This document shows, in pieces, positions 34,039 through 42,140 of a DNA stretch of 64,000 nt. The stretch comes from Nocardioides islandensis. GTDB lineage: Bacteria > Actinomycetota > Actinomycetes > Propionibacteriales > Nocardioidaceae. The DNA is taken from assembly GCF_015352455.1 (NCBI RefSeq), contig NZ_JADKPN010000018.1, positions 34,505 to 98,504 on the forward strand, in the 5' to 3' direction. The notes beneath the pieces are model-generated. The model was not told the origin of the DNA and made no database searches. It saw only the letters and a program-made list of their open reading frames with translations. A program made the position numbers and the translations under genes. The stretch's first letter is position 1; each line of letters begins with the position of its first letter.

Positions 34039-34332
34039 ATGAACTCCCGCACCGGCATCCTCGCCCGGGCCCGGATGGCCACCCTCGGTCTGGTCGTCGC
34101 GGCCGCCTCGGCCACCGGCGCCCTCACCGTGGCCGCGTCCCAGGCGACCGGGGCGGCCCAGGGCACGGTCGTGAACGGCGCGACGACCACGACGAGCGGC
34201 TCGGGTTCCCACACCAGCACCGGGCGCGGCAACGGCGCCGGCGGCGGCAGCGGCTCGTCCCAATCCCAGTCCCAGTCCCAGTCCCAGTCCCAGGCGCAGT
34301 CCCAGCCGGTAGCGGGGAGTCATTCGTCATGA
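34039..34332 (+). CDS. Small exported Ser/Gln-repeat protein
   Basis: 97 residues. An N-terminal basic stretch and hydrophobic segment (MATLGLVVAAASATGALTVA) look like a signal peptide or anchor. A Thr/Ser/Gly-rich stretch with NGATTTTSGSGSHTSTG follows, then eight Ser-Gln-type dipeptides from a 6-bp tandem repeat. In related operons this position is held by an FMN-binding-domain protein; that domain is absent here. The GAT(T)T stretch resembles the flavinylation motif used by ApbE but is not a full match. ATGA overlap with apbE-like gene. Confidence 0.7.
   Translation: MNSRTGILARARMATLGLVVAAASATGALTVAASQATGAAQGTVVNGATTTTSGSGSHTSTGRGNGAGGGSGSSQSQSQSQSQSQAQSQPVAGSHSS
34258..34305 (+). repeat. 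6-bp tandem repeat (Ser-Gln codons)
   Basis: Eight TCCCAG-type units (first TCCCAA, seventh GCGCAG) in frame within the small exported protein gene. Such hexamer runs are prone to length change by slippage without frameshift. Confidence 0.85.
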
Positions 34333-35255
34333 GCTCGGTGCAGTGGCGGGACTGGTCGTGCACGGTGCGTGTGGTGCTGGCCGACGGCCGGGACCCGCAC
34401 GAGGCCCCGGCGAGCGACACCGCCGACCGTGTGCACGTCGTCGTCCGCGACCTGATGCGCGCGGTCGAGCTCTCGGTGAGCCGCTTCCGCGAGGACTCCG
34501 ACGTGTCCCGCGTCAACGACCGCCCCGGCGTGCTGGTCCCCGTCCGTCCGATGACCGTCTCCCTGGTCGAGCTGGCCCTGAGCGCCGCGTCCGCGACGTC
34601 GGGGGCGTGCGACCCGACGGTCGGCCTCCACGTGCGCGCGGCCGGGTACGACGACGACATCGGCCAGGTCCGGCGCCGAGACCCCGCCGCCGTCCTCCCG
34701 TCGCTCCAGGTCCGCCGGGCGGACTGGACCGAGGTCCGGGTGGACCCCGAGCTCGGCCGGGTCGGCGTACCGTCCGGCCTCGCCCTCGACCTGGGGGCAA
34801 CGGCCAAGGCCTGGACGGCCGACGAGGCCGCCGCCCGCTTGGTCGCCGCGACGGGGTACCCGGCGCTCGTGGCCCTGGGCGGGGACCTTGCGGTTGCCGG
34901 CGACGGCCCGTCGTGGCCGGTGCTGGTGAGCGAGCACGAGGGCCGGCCCGGCCAGGTTGTCACGGTGACGTCCGGCGGTCTGGCCACCTCCTCCACGGCC
35001 GGCCGGCGCTGGCTGACGAGTGCGGGGGAGCAGCACCACCTGATCGACCCGGCGACCGGGCGACCCGCCCGAGGCCCGGTCCGCACCGCGTCGGTGCAGG
35101 CCGACTCCTGCCTGCGGGCCAATGCCCTAGCCAGCGCCGCGATCGTCTGGGGTGCCGACGCCCAGGAGCGGCTCACCGGGTCGACGAGCCGGCTCGTCTT
35201 GACCGACGGCACCGTCCTCACGACCGGCGCCTGGACCGAGGACGTGGCGGCATGA
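34329..35255 (+). CDS. FAD:protein FMN transferase (ApbE-like)
   Basis: 308 residues from ATG 34329. ApbE fold: SRFREDSDVSRVND, GLALDLGATAKAWTADEAAA (the conserved G-x-K substrate region), LVALGGDLAVAG and HHLIDPATGRPARG. It transfers FMN from FAD to a Thr in an exported acceptor protein. There is no obvious lipobox or signal peptide, so it may act on the inner face or be exported in a non-standard way. Overlaps the genes on both sides by ATGA. The acceptor is probably the small protein upstream or a protein elsewhere. Confidence 0.85.
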   Translation: MSSVQWRDWSCTVRVVLADGRDPHEAPASDTADRVHVVVRDLMRAVELSVSRFREDSDVSRVNDRPGVLVPVRPMTVSLVELALSAASATSGACDPTVGLHVRAAGYDDDIGQVRRRDPAAVLPSLQVRRADWTEVRVDPELGRVGVPSGLALDLGATAKAWTADEAAARLVAATGYPALVALGGDLAVAGDGPSWPVLVSEHEGRPGQVVTVTSGGLATSSTAGRRWLTSAGEQHHLIDPATGRPARGPVRTASVQADSCLRANALASAAIVWGADAQERLTGSTSRLVLTDGTVLTTGAWTEDVAA

Positions 35256-35872
35256 CGCTGTGGTTCCTGGCCCGCGCCGCCGGCTTCGTGGCCCTGATCA
35301 CCGCCACGGTGACCGTGTCGCTGGGTGCGCTCGGTGCCGCCGCCCGGCCGACGGGTGGCCGCGTGGACGCTGCCCACCTCGACCGTCGCGTGCTGGCCCA
35401 GCTCGTCCATCGTTCCGCCGCTGTCCTGACGCTGGCCATGCTCGCGCTGCACGGCGTGCTCCTGGTGGTCGACCACTACGTCGCGGTCTCCTGGGCCGGC
35501 GCCCTCGTCCCGTTCACCGCGGGGTACCGCGCGGTCGCTCTCGGCCTGGGCACCCTGGGGCTGTACGGGTTCCTGGTCGCGGCGGGCACCGGTGCACTGC
35601 GCGGTCGACTGGTCGCGCCCAGCCCGCGCGCTGCCCGCATGTGGCGCGGGGTGCACCTGTCGGCGTACGCCGCCTGGTTCCTCGCCATGGGCCACGGCAT
35701 CCTCGCCGGCACCGACACCGGTCAGCGGTGGGCACTCGCCCTGTACGTCGGGTGCGCGGGTGCGGTCACCGCCGCCGCAGCGACGCGGTGGCTGGCGGTG
35801 CTGCGGCACCGACGTTCCCCGTTGCCTCAGGCACGTCGCTGGGCCACCCCGCCGACGGGAGCGTGGCGATGA
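35252..35872 (+). CDS. Ferric-reductase-like transmembrane protein
   Basis: 206 residues, about six hydrophobic segments. Histidines placed for heme b ligation are in LVHRSAAVLTLAMLALHGVL (plus VVDHYV) and WRGVHLSAYAAWFLAMGHGI, as in the ferric reductase/YedZ-type superfamily. It would carry electrons across the membrane between the cytosolic NuoF-like/ferredoxin proteins and an extracytosolic acceptor. ATGA overlaps with both neighbours. Confidence 0.85.
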   Translation: MTLWFLARAAGFVALITATVTVSLGALGAAARPTGGRVDAAHLDRRVLAQLVHRSAAVLTLAMLALHGVLLVVDHYVAVSWAGALVPFTAGYRAVALGLGTLGLYGFLVAAGTGALRGRLVAPSPRAARMWRGVHLSAYAAWFLAMGHGILAGTDTGQRWALALYVGCAGAVTAAAATRWLAVLRHRRSPLPQARRWATPPTGAWR

Positions 35873-37122
35873 CCACGACGCCGTTGCGAGGTGCAGGAAC
35901 CCATGTCGACACCTGGCCGCCCGTCTGGGTGCTGGGCGCCGCCCACGTGCTCGCGGGCACGTCCGGCGGCCGGCTGGACCTGTCCGCGCACCGCGAGACC
36001 CACGGACTGCCTCGTCGTCGCGACCGCGACGAGCTGGTCCGGGACGCTCAGGCCGTGCGGCTCGTGGGTCGCGGCGGGGCCGCCTTCCCCGTGGCCACGA
36101 AGCTGGCCGGCGTCCCGGTCGGCAGCCGCACCCACGTCCTGGTCAACGGCAGCGAGGGCGAGCCCGCGAGCCACAAGGACCGAACCCTGATGCGGCTCGC
36201 CCCGCACCTCGTCCTCGACGGCGCCCTCGCCGTGGCGCGGGCCTTGGAGACCAGGCGGGTGACGGTCGCGGTCGGGGACGCCGCGTCGTACTGGTCCCTG
36301 CGCAACGCCCTGGACGAGCGGCCCGACGGCGACGGGGTGCGTGTCGCGTCGCACCGGCACGGGTTCGTCGGGGGCGAGATCCGGGCGGTGGCCCGGGCGA
36401 TGTCGGGAGACGTGGCCCGGCCACCGGGCCGGCGTGTCCTTCCCACCGTGCACGGTGTCGACGGCCGGCCGACGTTCGCCTCCAACGTCGAGACGTTCGC
36501 CCAGCTCGCCGTCCTGCTCGGGCGCGGCGTGGACGCCTTCGCCTCGGTCGGGGACCCGGACGAGCCCGGGACCACGCTGCTGACGCTGATCGGCGACGTC
36601 GATCACCCAGGAGTGGTGGAGGTGCCCACCGGGTTGCCGCTCTCGGCCGTCGTCGGTGAGCGGGTCGGCCCGCTGCTGGTCGGGGGGTACCACGGCACCT
36701 GGATCGCCGGACCCGGCGACCTCGTGCTGAGCCGGCCGGCCCTCCGCACGGCCGGAGCCCCGCTCAACGCCGGCGTGCTGGCCCGCCTGCCCCACGACAC
36801 CTGCGCACTGGGCGAGGTCGCGGCCGTGAGCCGCTGGCTGGCCGGCGAGTCGGCGGCACAGTGCGGCCCGTGCTTCTTCGGGCTGCCCTCGATGGCCGAC
36901 TCCGTCGGCCGCCTGTGCGCGGGGGAGGACGTGCGCTCCGACATCGCGCGCCGCGTGGGTCTCCTGCCCGGACGAGGTGCCTGTGCCCACCCCGACGGAT
37001 CCGCCGCCTTCGTCCGCTCCGCCCTGGCGGCCATGCCCGACGAGGTGGACGCCCACCTCCGCAACCGCGGCTGTGGCCGACCGGTCAGGCGCGCCCTCCC
37101 GGTCGGGGTGAGGGCGGCATGA
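35869..37122 (+). CDS. NuoF-like FMN/NADH and Fe-S protein (SLBB)
   Basis: 417 residues. FMN/NADH-binding segments of the NuoF family are clear: VGRGGAAFPVATKLAG, VNGSEGEPASHKDRTLM and FASNVETFAQLAVLLGRG. An SLBB-like segment follows, and the C-terminal cluster region has AAQCGPCFFGLPSMAD and GRGACAHPDGSA as cysteine ligands. It is not a complex I subunit: no nuo genes lie nearby and it is joined to ferredoxin, membrane heme protein and ApbE. It probably oxidises NAD(P)H and feeds the ferredoxin. Confidence 0.85.
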   Translation: MTTTPLRGAGTHVDTWPPVWVLGAAHVLAGTSGGRLDLSAHRETHGLPRRRDRDELVRDAQAVRLVGRGGAAFPVATKLAGVPVGSRTHVLVNGSEGEPASHKDRTLMRLAPHLVLDGALAVARALETRRVTVAVGDAASYWSLRNALDERPDGDGVRVASHRHGFVGGEIRAVARAMSGDVARPPGRRVLPTVHGVDGRPTFASNVETFAQLAVLLGRGVDAFASVGDPDEPGTTLLTLIGDVDHPGVVEVPTGLPLSAVVGERVGPLLVGGYHGTWIAGPGDLVLSRPALRTAGAPLNAGVLARLPHDTCALGEVAAVSRWLAGESAAQCGPCFFGLPSMADSVGRLCAGEDVRSDIARRVGLLPGRGACAHPDGSAAFVRSALAAMPDEVDAHLRNRGCGRPVRRALPVGVRAA

Positions 37123-37331
37123 GGCTGGAGATCGACTGGACCCGGTGTGACGGTCACGGACTGTGCGCCCGGCTGCTCCCCGAGCGCATCGGTCTGGACG
37201 ACGCCGGCTTCCCGGTCCTGGGCGACCGGATGGTGGAAGGCGACGACCTCACCCACGCACGGCGGGCCGTGAGCGCCTGCCCACGCCTGGCCCTCAGGCT
37301 CGAGCGCGCCCCGACACCCGCACCCCGCTGA
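37119..37331 (+). CDS. Ferredoxin, [3Fe-4S]-type
   Basis: 70 residues. RCDGHGLCARLLPE shows C-x2-H-x2-C, with a third Cys in SACPRLAL; the His in place of the second Cys points to a [3Fe-4S] cluster as in P450-type ferredoxins of actinobacteria. Overlaps the NuoF-like gene by four bases. It probably passes electrons from the NuoF-like flavoprotein to the membrane heme protein. Confidence 0.88.
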   Translation: MRLEIDWTRCDGHGLCARLLPERIGLDDAGFPVLGDRMVEGDDLTHARRAVSACPRLALRLERAPTPAPR

Positions 37332-37365
37332 AACGACCGCACCCGGACGAAAGGGATCAACCAAC

Positions 37366-37866
37366 GTGTTCGACCTCATCAACGGCCTCCCCGTGCACGC
37401 CCTCGTGGTGCACGCCGTCGTCGTGCTCCTGCCCCTCGCCTGCCTGGGCACCCTGGCGATCGCCGTGAAACCGGCCTGGCGCCGGCGGTACGGCGTGCTC
37501 GTGGTGGCGTGCGCGGCCGCGGCCACGGTGCTCATCCCGGTGGCGACCTCCAGCGGCGAGGCCCTCGAGCACCGCGTCGGCAACCCCGGCGAGCACGCCG
37601 AGCTGGGTGACCAGCTGATCTGGTTCGCGATCCCCCTCCTCGTCACGTGTGCGGCGCTCGTGTGGCTGGACCGACGCGCGCGTGCGTCCGGGCACGACTC
37701 GGCCGACCGCGTGGACACGCCCGCCGATCCGAAGCGAAGGACGTTGACGATGGCGGTCGCCGTCCTCGCCGCCGTCGCGTCGCTGGCCACCTCGGTGCAG
37801 GTCTACCGGGTCGGTGACTCCGGCGCCCGCGCCGCATGGGGCAACCGGGTGTCGGCCGGGTCCTGA
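37366..37866 (+). CDS. DUF2231 membrane protein
   Basis: 166 residues, four predicted membrane helices. The start INGLPVHALVVHAVVVLLPL is the DUF2231 hallmark with two conserved His residues, which could bind heme. GTG start 34 bp after the ferredoxin gene, with GAAAGG upstream. Last gene of the redox operon. Function is not established; the His pattern and location suggest membrane electron transfer. Confidence 0.85.
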   Translation: MFDLINGLPVHALVVHAVVVLLPLACLGTLAIAVKPAWRRRYGVLVVACAAAATVLIPVATSSGEALEHRVGNPGEHAELGDQLIWFAIPLLVTCAALVWLDRRARASGHDSADRVDTPADPKRRTLTMAVAVLAAVASLATSVQVYRVGDSGARAAWGNRVSAGS

Positions 37867-37890
37867 GCCCACGGCCGCCCGCCTGTCGTC

Positions 37891-38991
37891 TCAGCAGGCC
37901 CACATCTCGTGGCCGTCGACCAGCGTCCGGGTCACCGCGAAGTCGTCGTCGAGCACGATGACGTCCGCGGCTGTCCTCGGGCGCAGGGTGGCCAGGTCCT
38001 CGCGCCCGATCAGCCGTGCCGGCGTCGTCGTCGCGGCGCGCACGGCCTCGGTCCACGGGATCCCGATGCCGATCAGGTTGCGGACGGCCTTGTCCATCGA
38101 GAGGACGCTGCCGGCCAGGGTTCCGTCGGGCAGACGGGCGGCGTCCTTCGAGACGATGATCGTGCGGTCGCCCAGCCGGAACTCACCCGTCGACCTCGGC
38201 GCCGCTGCGATGGCGTCGGTGACGACGGCGAGCCGTCCGCGAGCCGCCCGCCACGCGAGCAGCACGGACTCCCGCGACAGGTGGACGAGGTCGGGGATCA
38301 GCTCCACGGTCACGTCCTCGCGGGTCATGGCCACGGCCGAGATCCCGGGATCGCGCGAGCCGAACCGTCGCTGCGCGTTGTGCAGGTGGGTGACGGAGCG
38401 GGCCCCCGCGTCGAAGGCCTCGTGGGCAGTGGCGGCGTCGGCGTCGGTGTGGCCGATGGAGACGAGCACGTCGTGCTCGAGCAGCCACCGGAGCAGGTCG
38501 AGGCCACCGGGCAGCTCGGGCGCCATCGTCATCGTCGTCACGACGCCGCCGGCGCACAGCCGCTCCGCCACGGCGAGGTCGGGAGCGATGATCCAGCGCT
38601 CGTCGTGGGCGCCCTTGAACGTCGGCGAGATGAACGGCCCCTCCAGGTGCGCGCCGAGGACCCTGCAGCGCACCTGTGGCTGGGCCTTGGCGACGACGTC
38701 GATCGCGTCGACCAGGTCCTCCACGGGGGAGGTGACCAGGGTCGGCTGGAACGCCGTGACCCCGGTCGACAGCAGCACGTCACCGGCGTGCCGGTAGCCG
38801 TCCACGTCGGCGGCGAGGAAGTCCACGTCACCGAAGCCGTTGACCTGCAGGTCGACGTACCCGGGTACGGCGACACCGGTGCGGCCGGCCGGCGACACCC
38901 CGACCGAGGTGATCAGGCCCTCCTCGATCTCGACGTCACCGTGGACGACCTCGCCGTCGACGAGTGCGGATGAGACTCCCAACCTGGTCAT
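37891..38991 (-). CDS. nagA: N-acetylglucosamine-6-phosphate deacetylase
   Basis: 366 residues. Amidohydrolase fold: PGYVDLQVNGFGDVDF, metal/substrate motifs LGAHLEGPFISP, SIGHTDAD and THLHNAQ, catalytic Asp in VVTDAIAAAP. Removes acetate from GlcNAc-6-phosphate. Last gene of a minus-strand operon with PTS and SIS genes (18-bp gap, GAAGGGG ribosome site). The association with a UlaA-type PTS suggests that the imported sugar is an N-acetylated amino sugar rather than ascorbate. Confidence 0.93.
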   Translation of the reverse strand: MTRLGVSSALVDGEVVHGDVEIEEGLITSVGVSPAGRTGVAVPGYVDLQVNGFGDVDFLAADVDGYRHAGDVLLSTGVTAFQPTLVTSPVEDLVDAIDVVAKAQPQVRCRVLGAHLEGPFISPTFKGAHDERWIIAPDLAVAERLCAGGVVTTMTMAPELPGGLDLLRWLLEHDVLVSIGHTDADAATAHEAFDAGARSVTHLHNAQRRFGSRDPGISAVAMTREDVTVELIPDLVHLSRESVLLAWRAARGRLAVVTDAIAAAPRSTGEFRLGDRTIIVSKDAARLPDGTLAGSVLSMDKAVRNLIGIGIPWTEAVRAATTTPARLIGREDLATLRPRTAADVIVLDDDFAVTRTLVDGHEMWAC

Positions 38992-39009
38992 GACAGCCCC
39001 TTCATGAGG

Positions 39010-39735
39010 TCACAGCAGAGGCACCTGCTGCCGGTAGTGCTTGAACAGGTCCGCGTTCCGCTCGGCTCCGCCGGCGACGTTGGAGGAGGTGAAGATCGGC
39101 AGCTGGACGCCCTTGTCGGCGGCCAGGTCGGCCAGCCGCACCAGCAGCAGGTTCCAGATGTAGATCCCGCAGAGGGACGAGAGCCCAGCGGTGGTCGCGC
39201 CGTCCGCGGTCGGGTACGCCGCGTCGCCGTACGGCACGAGGGTGTCGATGACGAAGTCGGCGACGGCGTCGATCTTGTGGTCACCGCGCAGCGGGGCCTG
39301 GGTGAGGTGCGGCATCGAGACCACGGCGACGACGGGCGTGCCGTTGGTGTGCAGCTCGTCGGCCAGCTCCACGGGGACGGCGTTGACGCCGGAGTTGGAG
39401 AACACGAAGGCGAGGTCCGAGGGCGTGGGGTGGTAGCGGTCGACGAGGATCCGGGCGAACCCGGACGTCTTCTCGGCCAGGGAGCTGTCCTCACCGCCGT
39501 GCAGCGGGAGCAGTCCCGGGTGGTACAGCGGCTGCACGCAGGCGAGCCCACCCGCCCGGTAGAAGGACTCGAGCATCAGCGAGATCGAGTGACCGGTGCC
39601 GCCGACGTAGATGAGCCCGTCGGAGGAGATGACGTCGAGCATCTTGGCCGCGACGCGGTCCAGGACCTCCTCGTTCGTCTCGGCCACCCGGGCCAGGTGG
39701 GAACGCATGTGCTCAGCGAACTGGCGTGCGGACAT
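39010..39735 (-). CDS. SIS-domain sugar isomerase/phosphosugar-binding protein
   Basis: 241 residues. SIS fold: DGLIYVGGTGHSISLMLESF, LAFVFSNSGVNAVPVELADE and PVVAVVSMPHLTQ; resembles the UPF0309/sugar isomerase domain group often found beside nagA. Its start lies inside the end of the EIIB-EIIA gene (23-bp overlap), so translation is coupled. It may interconvert or bind the phosphorylated amino sugar. The exact reaction is not known from sequence. Confidence 0.85.
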   Translation of the reverse strand: MSARQFAEHMRSHLARVAETNEEVLDRVAAKMLDVISSDGLIYVGGTGHSISLMLESFYRAGGLACVQPLYHPGLLPLHGGEDSSLAEKTSGFARILVDRYHPTPSDLAFVFSNSGVNAVPVELADELHTNGTPVVAVVSMPHLTQAPLRGDHKIDAVADFVIDTLVPYGDAAYPTADGATTAGLSSLCGIYIWNLLLVRLADLAADKGVQLPIFTSSNVAGGAERNADLFKHYRQQVPLL

Positions 39736-40489
39736 CTTCGATCACCTCGTTCAGGACAGCCACGGCGTCGCCGTTCGACGTCGCGGCACGGAGCTTGTCG
39801 CCGAGGCCGTCCGCGAGCCGGTGCGCCAGCGCGGACAGCATGCCGGCGTGCGCGTCGTGGTCAGGGGAGGCGAAGGCGAGGACGACGTCGACCGGGTCGT
39901 TGGCGGCGTGGCCGAACCGGACGGGGACGGCGAGGGTGACGGCCGTCAGCGCGACCGCGCGCGCCCCGTCCTCCGGACGCGCGTGTGCGAGAGCGACGCC
40001 GGGAAGGGCCACGATGTACGGGCCCTGGTCACGCACGATCTGCACGCACCGGTCGGCGTACGCGGGCGTCGCCGCGCCCGTGTCGACCAGCAGCTGGGCC
40101 GCCGCATGGACTGCGTCGGCCCAGTCGCCGGCCGTGACGTGCACCCGAGCCCCGACGGTGGGAGGAGTCTGCGCGTCCCCCCATCCCGCCGAGCTCAGGC
40201 CGGCCAGGATCTTCTCCCGCATCTCGACCTTGTCGATGAAGTTGTCGACGGTGACCACGATGGGGACGCGGCCGTCGACGAACTCACTGGTGTGCATGCT
40301 CTGGCCGATCAGCATGTCGGCCGGCATGCCGCGTGCTGACGAGACGTCCGTGGCCAGGACGTGGGCGCGGAGACCCAGGGCCTTGAAGACCTCCTCGGCG
40401 GTCATCCGCATGATCAGGGACGTTCCCATCCCTACGCCGCAGACGGTGATGACCTCGAGGTCCTCGTCCACGCCCTTGCGTCCTGGCAT
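39713..40489 (-). CDS. Fused PTS EIIB-EIIA, ascorbate/SgaBA type
   Basis: 258 residues from ATG 40489 (AAGG 9 bp upstream; GTG 40498 rejected). The EIIB domain has the phospho-Cys motif VITVCGVGMGTSLIMRM at the N-terminus (about 10-95). The EIIA domain (about 105-250) has the phospho-His in PGVALAHARPEDGA. It relays phosphate to the sugar carried by the EIIC gene 17 bp upstream. In Escherichia coli the corresponding UlaB and UlaC are separate and in another order; here they are joined EIIB first. Confidence 0.9.
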   Translation of the reverse strand: MPGRKGVDEDLEVITVCGVGMGTSLIMRMTAEEVFKALGLRAHVLATDVSSARGMPADMLIGQSMHTSEFVDGRVPIVVTVDNFIDKVEMREKILAGLSSAGWGDAQTPPTVGARVHVTAGDWADAVHAAAQLLVDTGAATPAYADRCVQIVRDQGPYIVALPGVALAHARPEDGARAVALTAVTLAVPVRFGHAANDPVDVVLAFASPDHDAHAGMLSALAHRLADGLGDKLRAATSNGDAVAVLNEVIEDVRTPVR

Positions 40490-40506
40490 CGGACTCACCT
40501 TCCTCG

Positions 40507-41967
40507 TCAGACGTGGTGCAGCTCACGCTGCTCGGACGGAGCGGCTGCGACGGGCTTCTGCCCCTTGAACCGCTTGTACAGCGAGTAGCCGCCGTACGCG
40601 ACCGCCAGGCAGAGCAGCCAGCCGAACACCGTCACGAACCCCTGGTAGCCGTCGGCGAAGCCGAACGGGTGCCGGACGAAGAGGATCGCCCAGTTCACGA
40701 TGTACCAGTCGGGGTCGGCGAGGGTCGCCATCTGCGGCCCGGTGTTGGTGAGCAGGTGCCAGGTGATCGCCTGTCCGAACCCGAGGAACAGGCCGTTGGC
40801 CGCGCCACCCGCGACAGCGCCCGGCCAGCCTCCGTGCTTGTTGCCGAAGACACCGGCCGCGCCGCCAGGGAAGAACAGCATGATCATCGGCGGCACGAGC
40901 ACGAACCCGCCGAACCAACCCAGAGCGGGGAACAGCCACATCAGCACCAGGAAGACAGCGGTGCTCGACAGGAAGCCGATCATCACCGCGGTGGGCGAGT
41001 ACGGGAACACCGTCGGGCAGTCCAGAGCCGGCCGCGTACCCGGGATCAGCTTGTCGCTGATTCCCTTGAACGCCGGGACGATCTCGGCGAGGAACATCCG
41101 CACGCCGAACAGCAGGATCGCGATACCGGCGGCGAACCGCAGCGCGGACACGATGGCCCACACCCACGGGTTCATGGTCGCGCTGTACGTGTCGGCCTGG
41201 GCGTTGTAGACCGCAGGGTCCGCGAACGCCATCGACACCAGCATGATCGCCATGATCACGACGGCCGTGCTGACGTTGACGTCCTTGAAGAACGACAGCC
41301 AGCGAGGCATCTTCAGCTTCTCGGTGTCCTGCTTCTCGGGGTCACCGATCTTCTCGCCGATCGCCGCGCCGATGTAGGCCGCGGAGGCGCTCGTGTGTCC
41401 GTAGCCCCAGTCCTGGGACCCGATGACACGCTCCATCTTCTTCTGCATCACGATGGGCTGGATCGTCCAGTACGTGGCGACGATCGCCGACCCGATCAGG
41501 ATCATCGTCCACTTGCCCATGCTTCCCCAGCCGGCCGTCAGCGAGGCCGTGACGACCACGCTCATCCAGAACATGAGGTGACCGGTCAGGTAGACGAACT
41601 TGAGCTTCAGCACGCGGACGAGAAGCAGGTGCATCAGGAACGCGACGGTGATGACCATCGCGATGACGGACCCCTTGTCGGCCATGAACTCGTCGAGGGT
41701 CACCCCTGATGTCGGGGGTTCCTTGCCGAAGGCACTCGCGGTGATCGCCTGGAAGGCGCTGAGGCCCCCGACGAACACCCCGATGCCGATGAACATCGCG
41801 TAGACGCCGACCGTCGCCCGGATGGCGCCCGAGAGAATCTCCTCGAACCGCTTCTTCTGCAGAAGCAGCCCCACCACGACGATGAGTCCGATCAGGATCG
41901 CGACCTCGTTGAACACGTTGTTGGCGATCCACTCCAAAGTCTTCTCAAATCCGTTCACAGACGCCAC
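40507..41967 (-). CDS. PTS EIIC, UlaA/SgaT family
   Basis: 486 residues, about 10-11 membrane segments; begins EKTLEWIANNVFNEVAILIG and includes GTRPALDCPTVFPYSPTAVM and VPPMIMLFFPGGAAGVFGNK, both typical of the ascorbate-type EIIC (UlaA) family. First gene of the operon. The neighbours nagA and SIS argue for an amino-sugar substrate. No EI or HPr gene lies in the window. Confidence 0.9.
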   Translation of the reverse strand: MASVNGFEKTLEWIANNVFNEVAILIGLIVVVGLLLQKKRFEEILSGAIRATVGVYAMFIGIGVFVGGLSAFQAITASAFGKEPPTSGVTLDEFMADKGSVIAMVITVAFLMHLLLVRVLKLKFVYLTGHLMFWMSVVVTASLTAGWGSMGKWTMILIGSAIVATYWTIQPIVMQKKMERVIGSQDWGYGHTSASAAYIGAAIGEKIGDPEKQDTEKLKMPRWLSFFKDVNVSTAVVIMAIMLVSMAFADPAVYNAQADTYSATMNPWVWAIVSALRFAAGIAILLFGVRMFLAEIVPAFKGISDKLIPGTRPALDCPTVFPYSPTAVMIGFLSSTAVFLVLMWLFPALGWFGGFVLVPPMIMLFFPGGAAGVFGNKHGGWPGAVAGGAANGLFLGFGQAITWHLLTNTGPQMATLADPDWYIVNWAILFVRHPFGFADGYQGFVTVFGWLLCLAVAYGGYSLYKRFKGQKPVAAAPSEQRELHHV

Positions 41968-42078
41968 CTCCCAGCAACACGCAGAAGACTCCTACTGCGA
42001 TCGTGGTGGCCCGGCGCGGTCCGGGTGCAGAGTCCAATAGCCCCAGATCCTGGGCAGTTCGTCCCCCGGACACCACAA

Positions 42079-42106
42079 GGCCCCGGACACCGCTGCGTCC
42101 GGGGCC
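42079..42106 (-). terminator. Terminator of adh-usp transcript
   Basis: A 10-bp perfect stem (GGCCCCGGAC with its complement) and 8-base loop, 35 bp after the USP stop (42141) on the minus strand and upstream of the PTS operon. Confidence 0.75.
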
Positions 42107-42140
42107 GAGGGTCCTCGGCATCCGGGAGTGCGCGAGGTCC

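Noticed and set aside
34852..36692. GGGTAC inside apbE-like, ferric-reductase-like and NuoF-like genes
   Set aside because: They encode Gly-Tyr codons in frame inside genes and have no start codon at the 9-bp position, so they look like chance matches.
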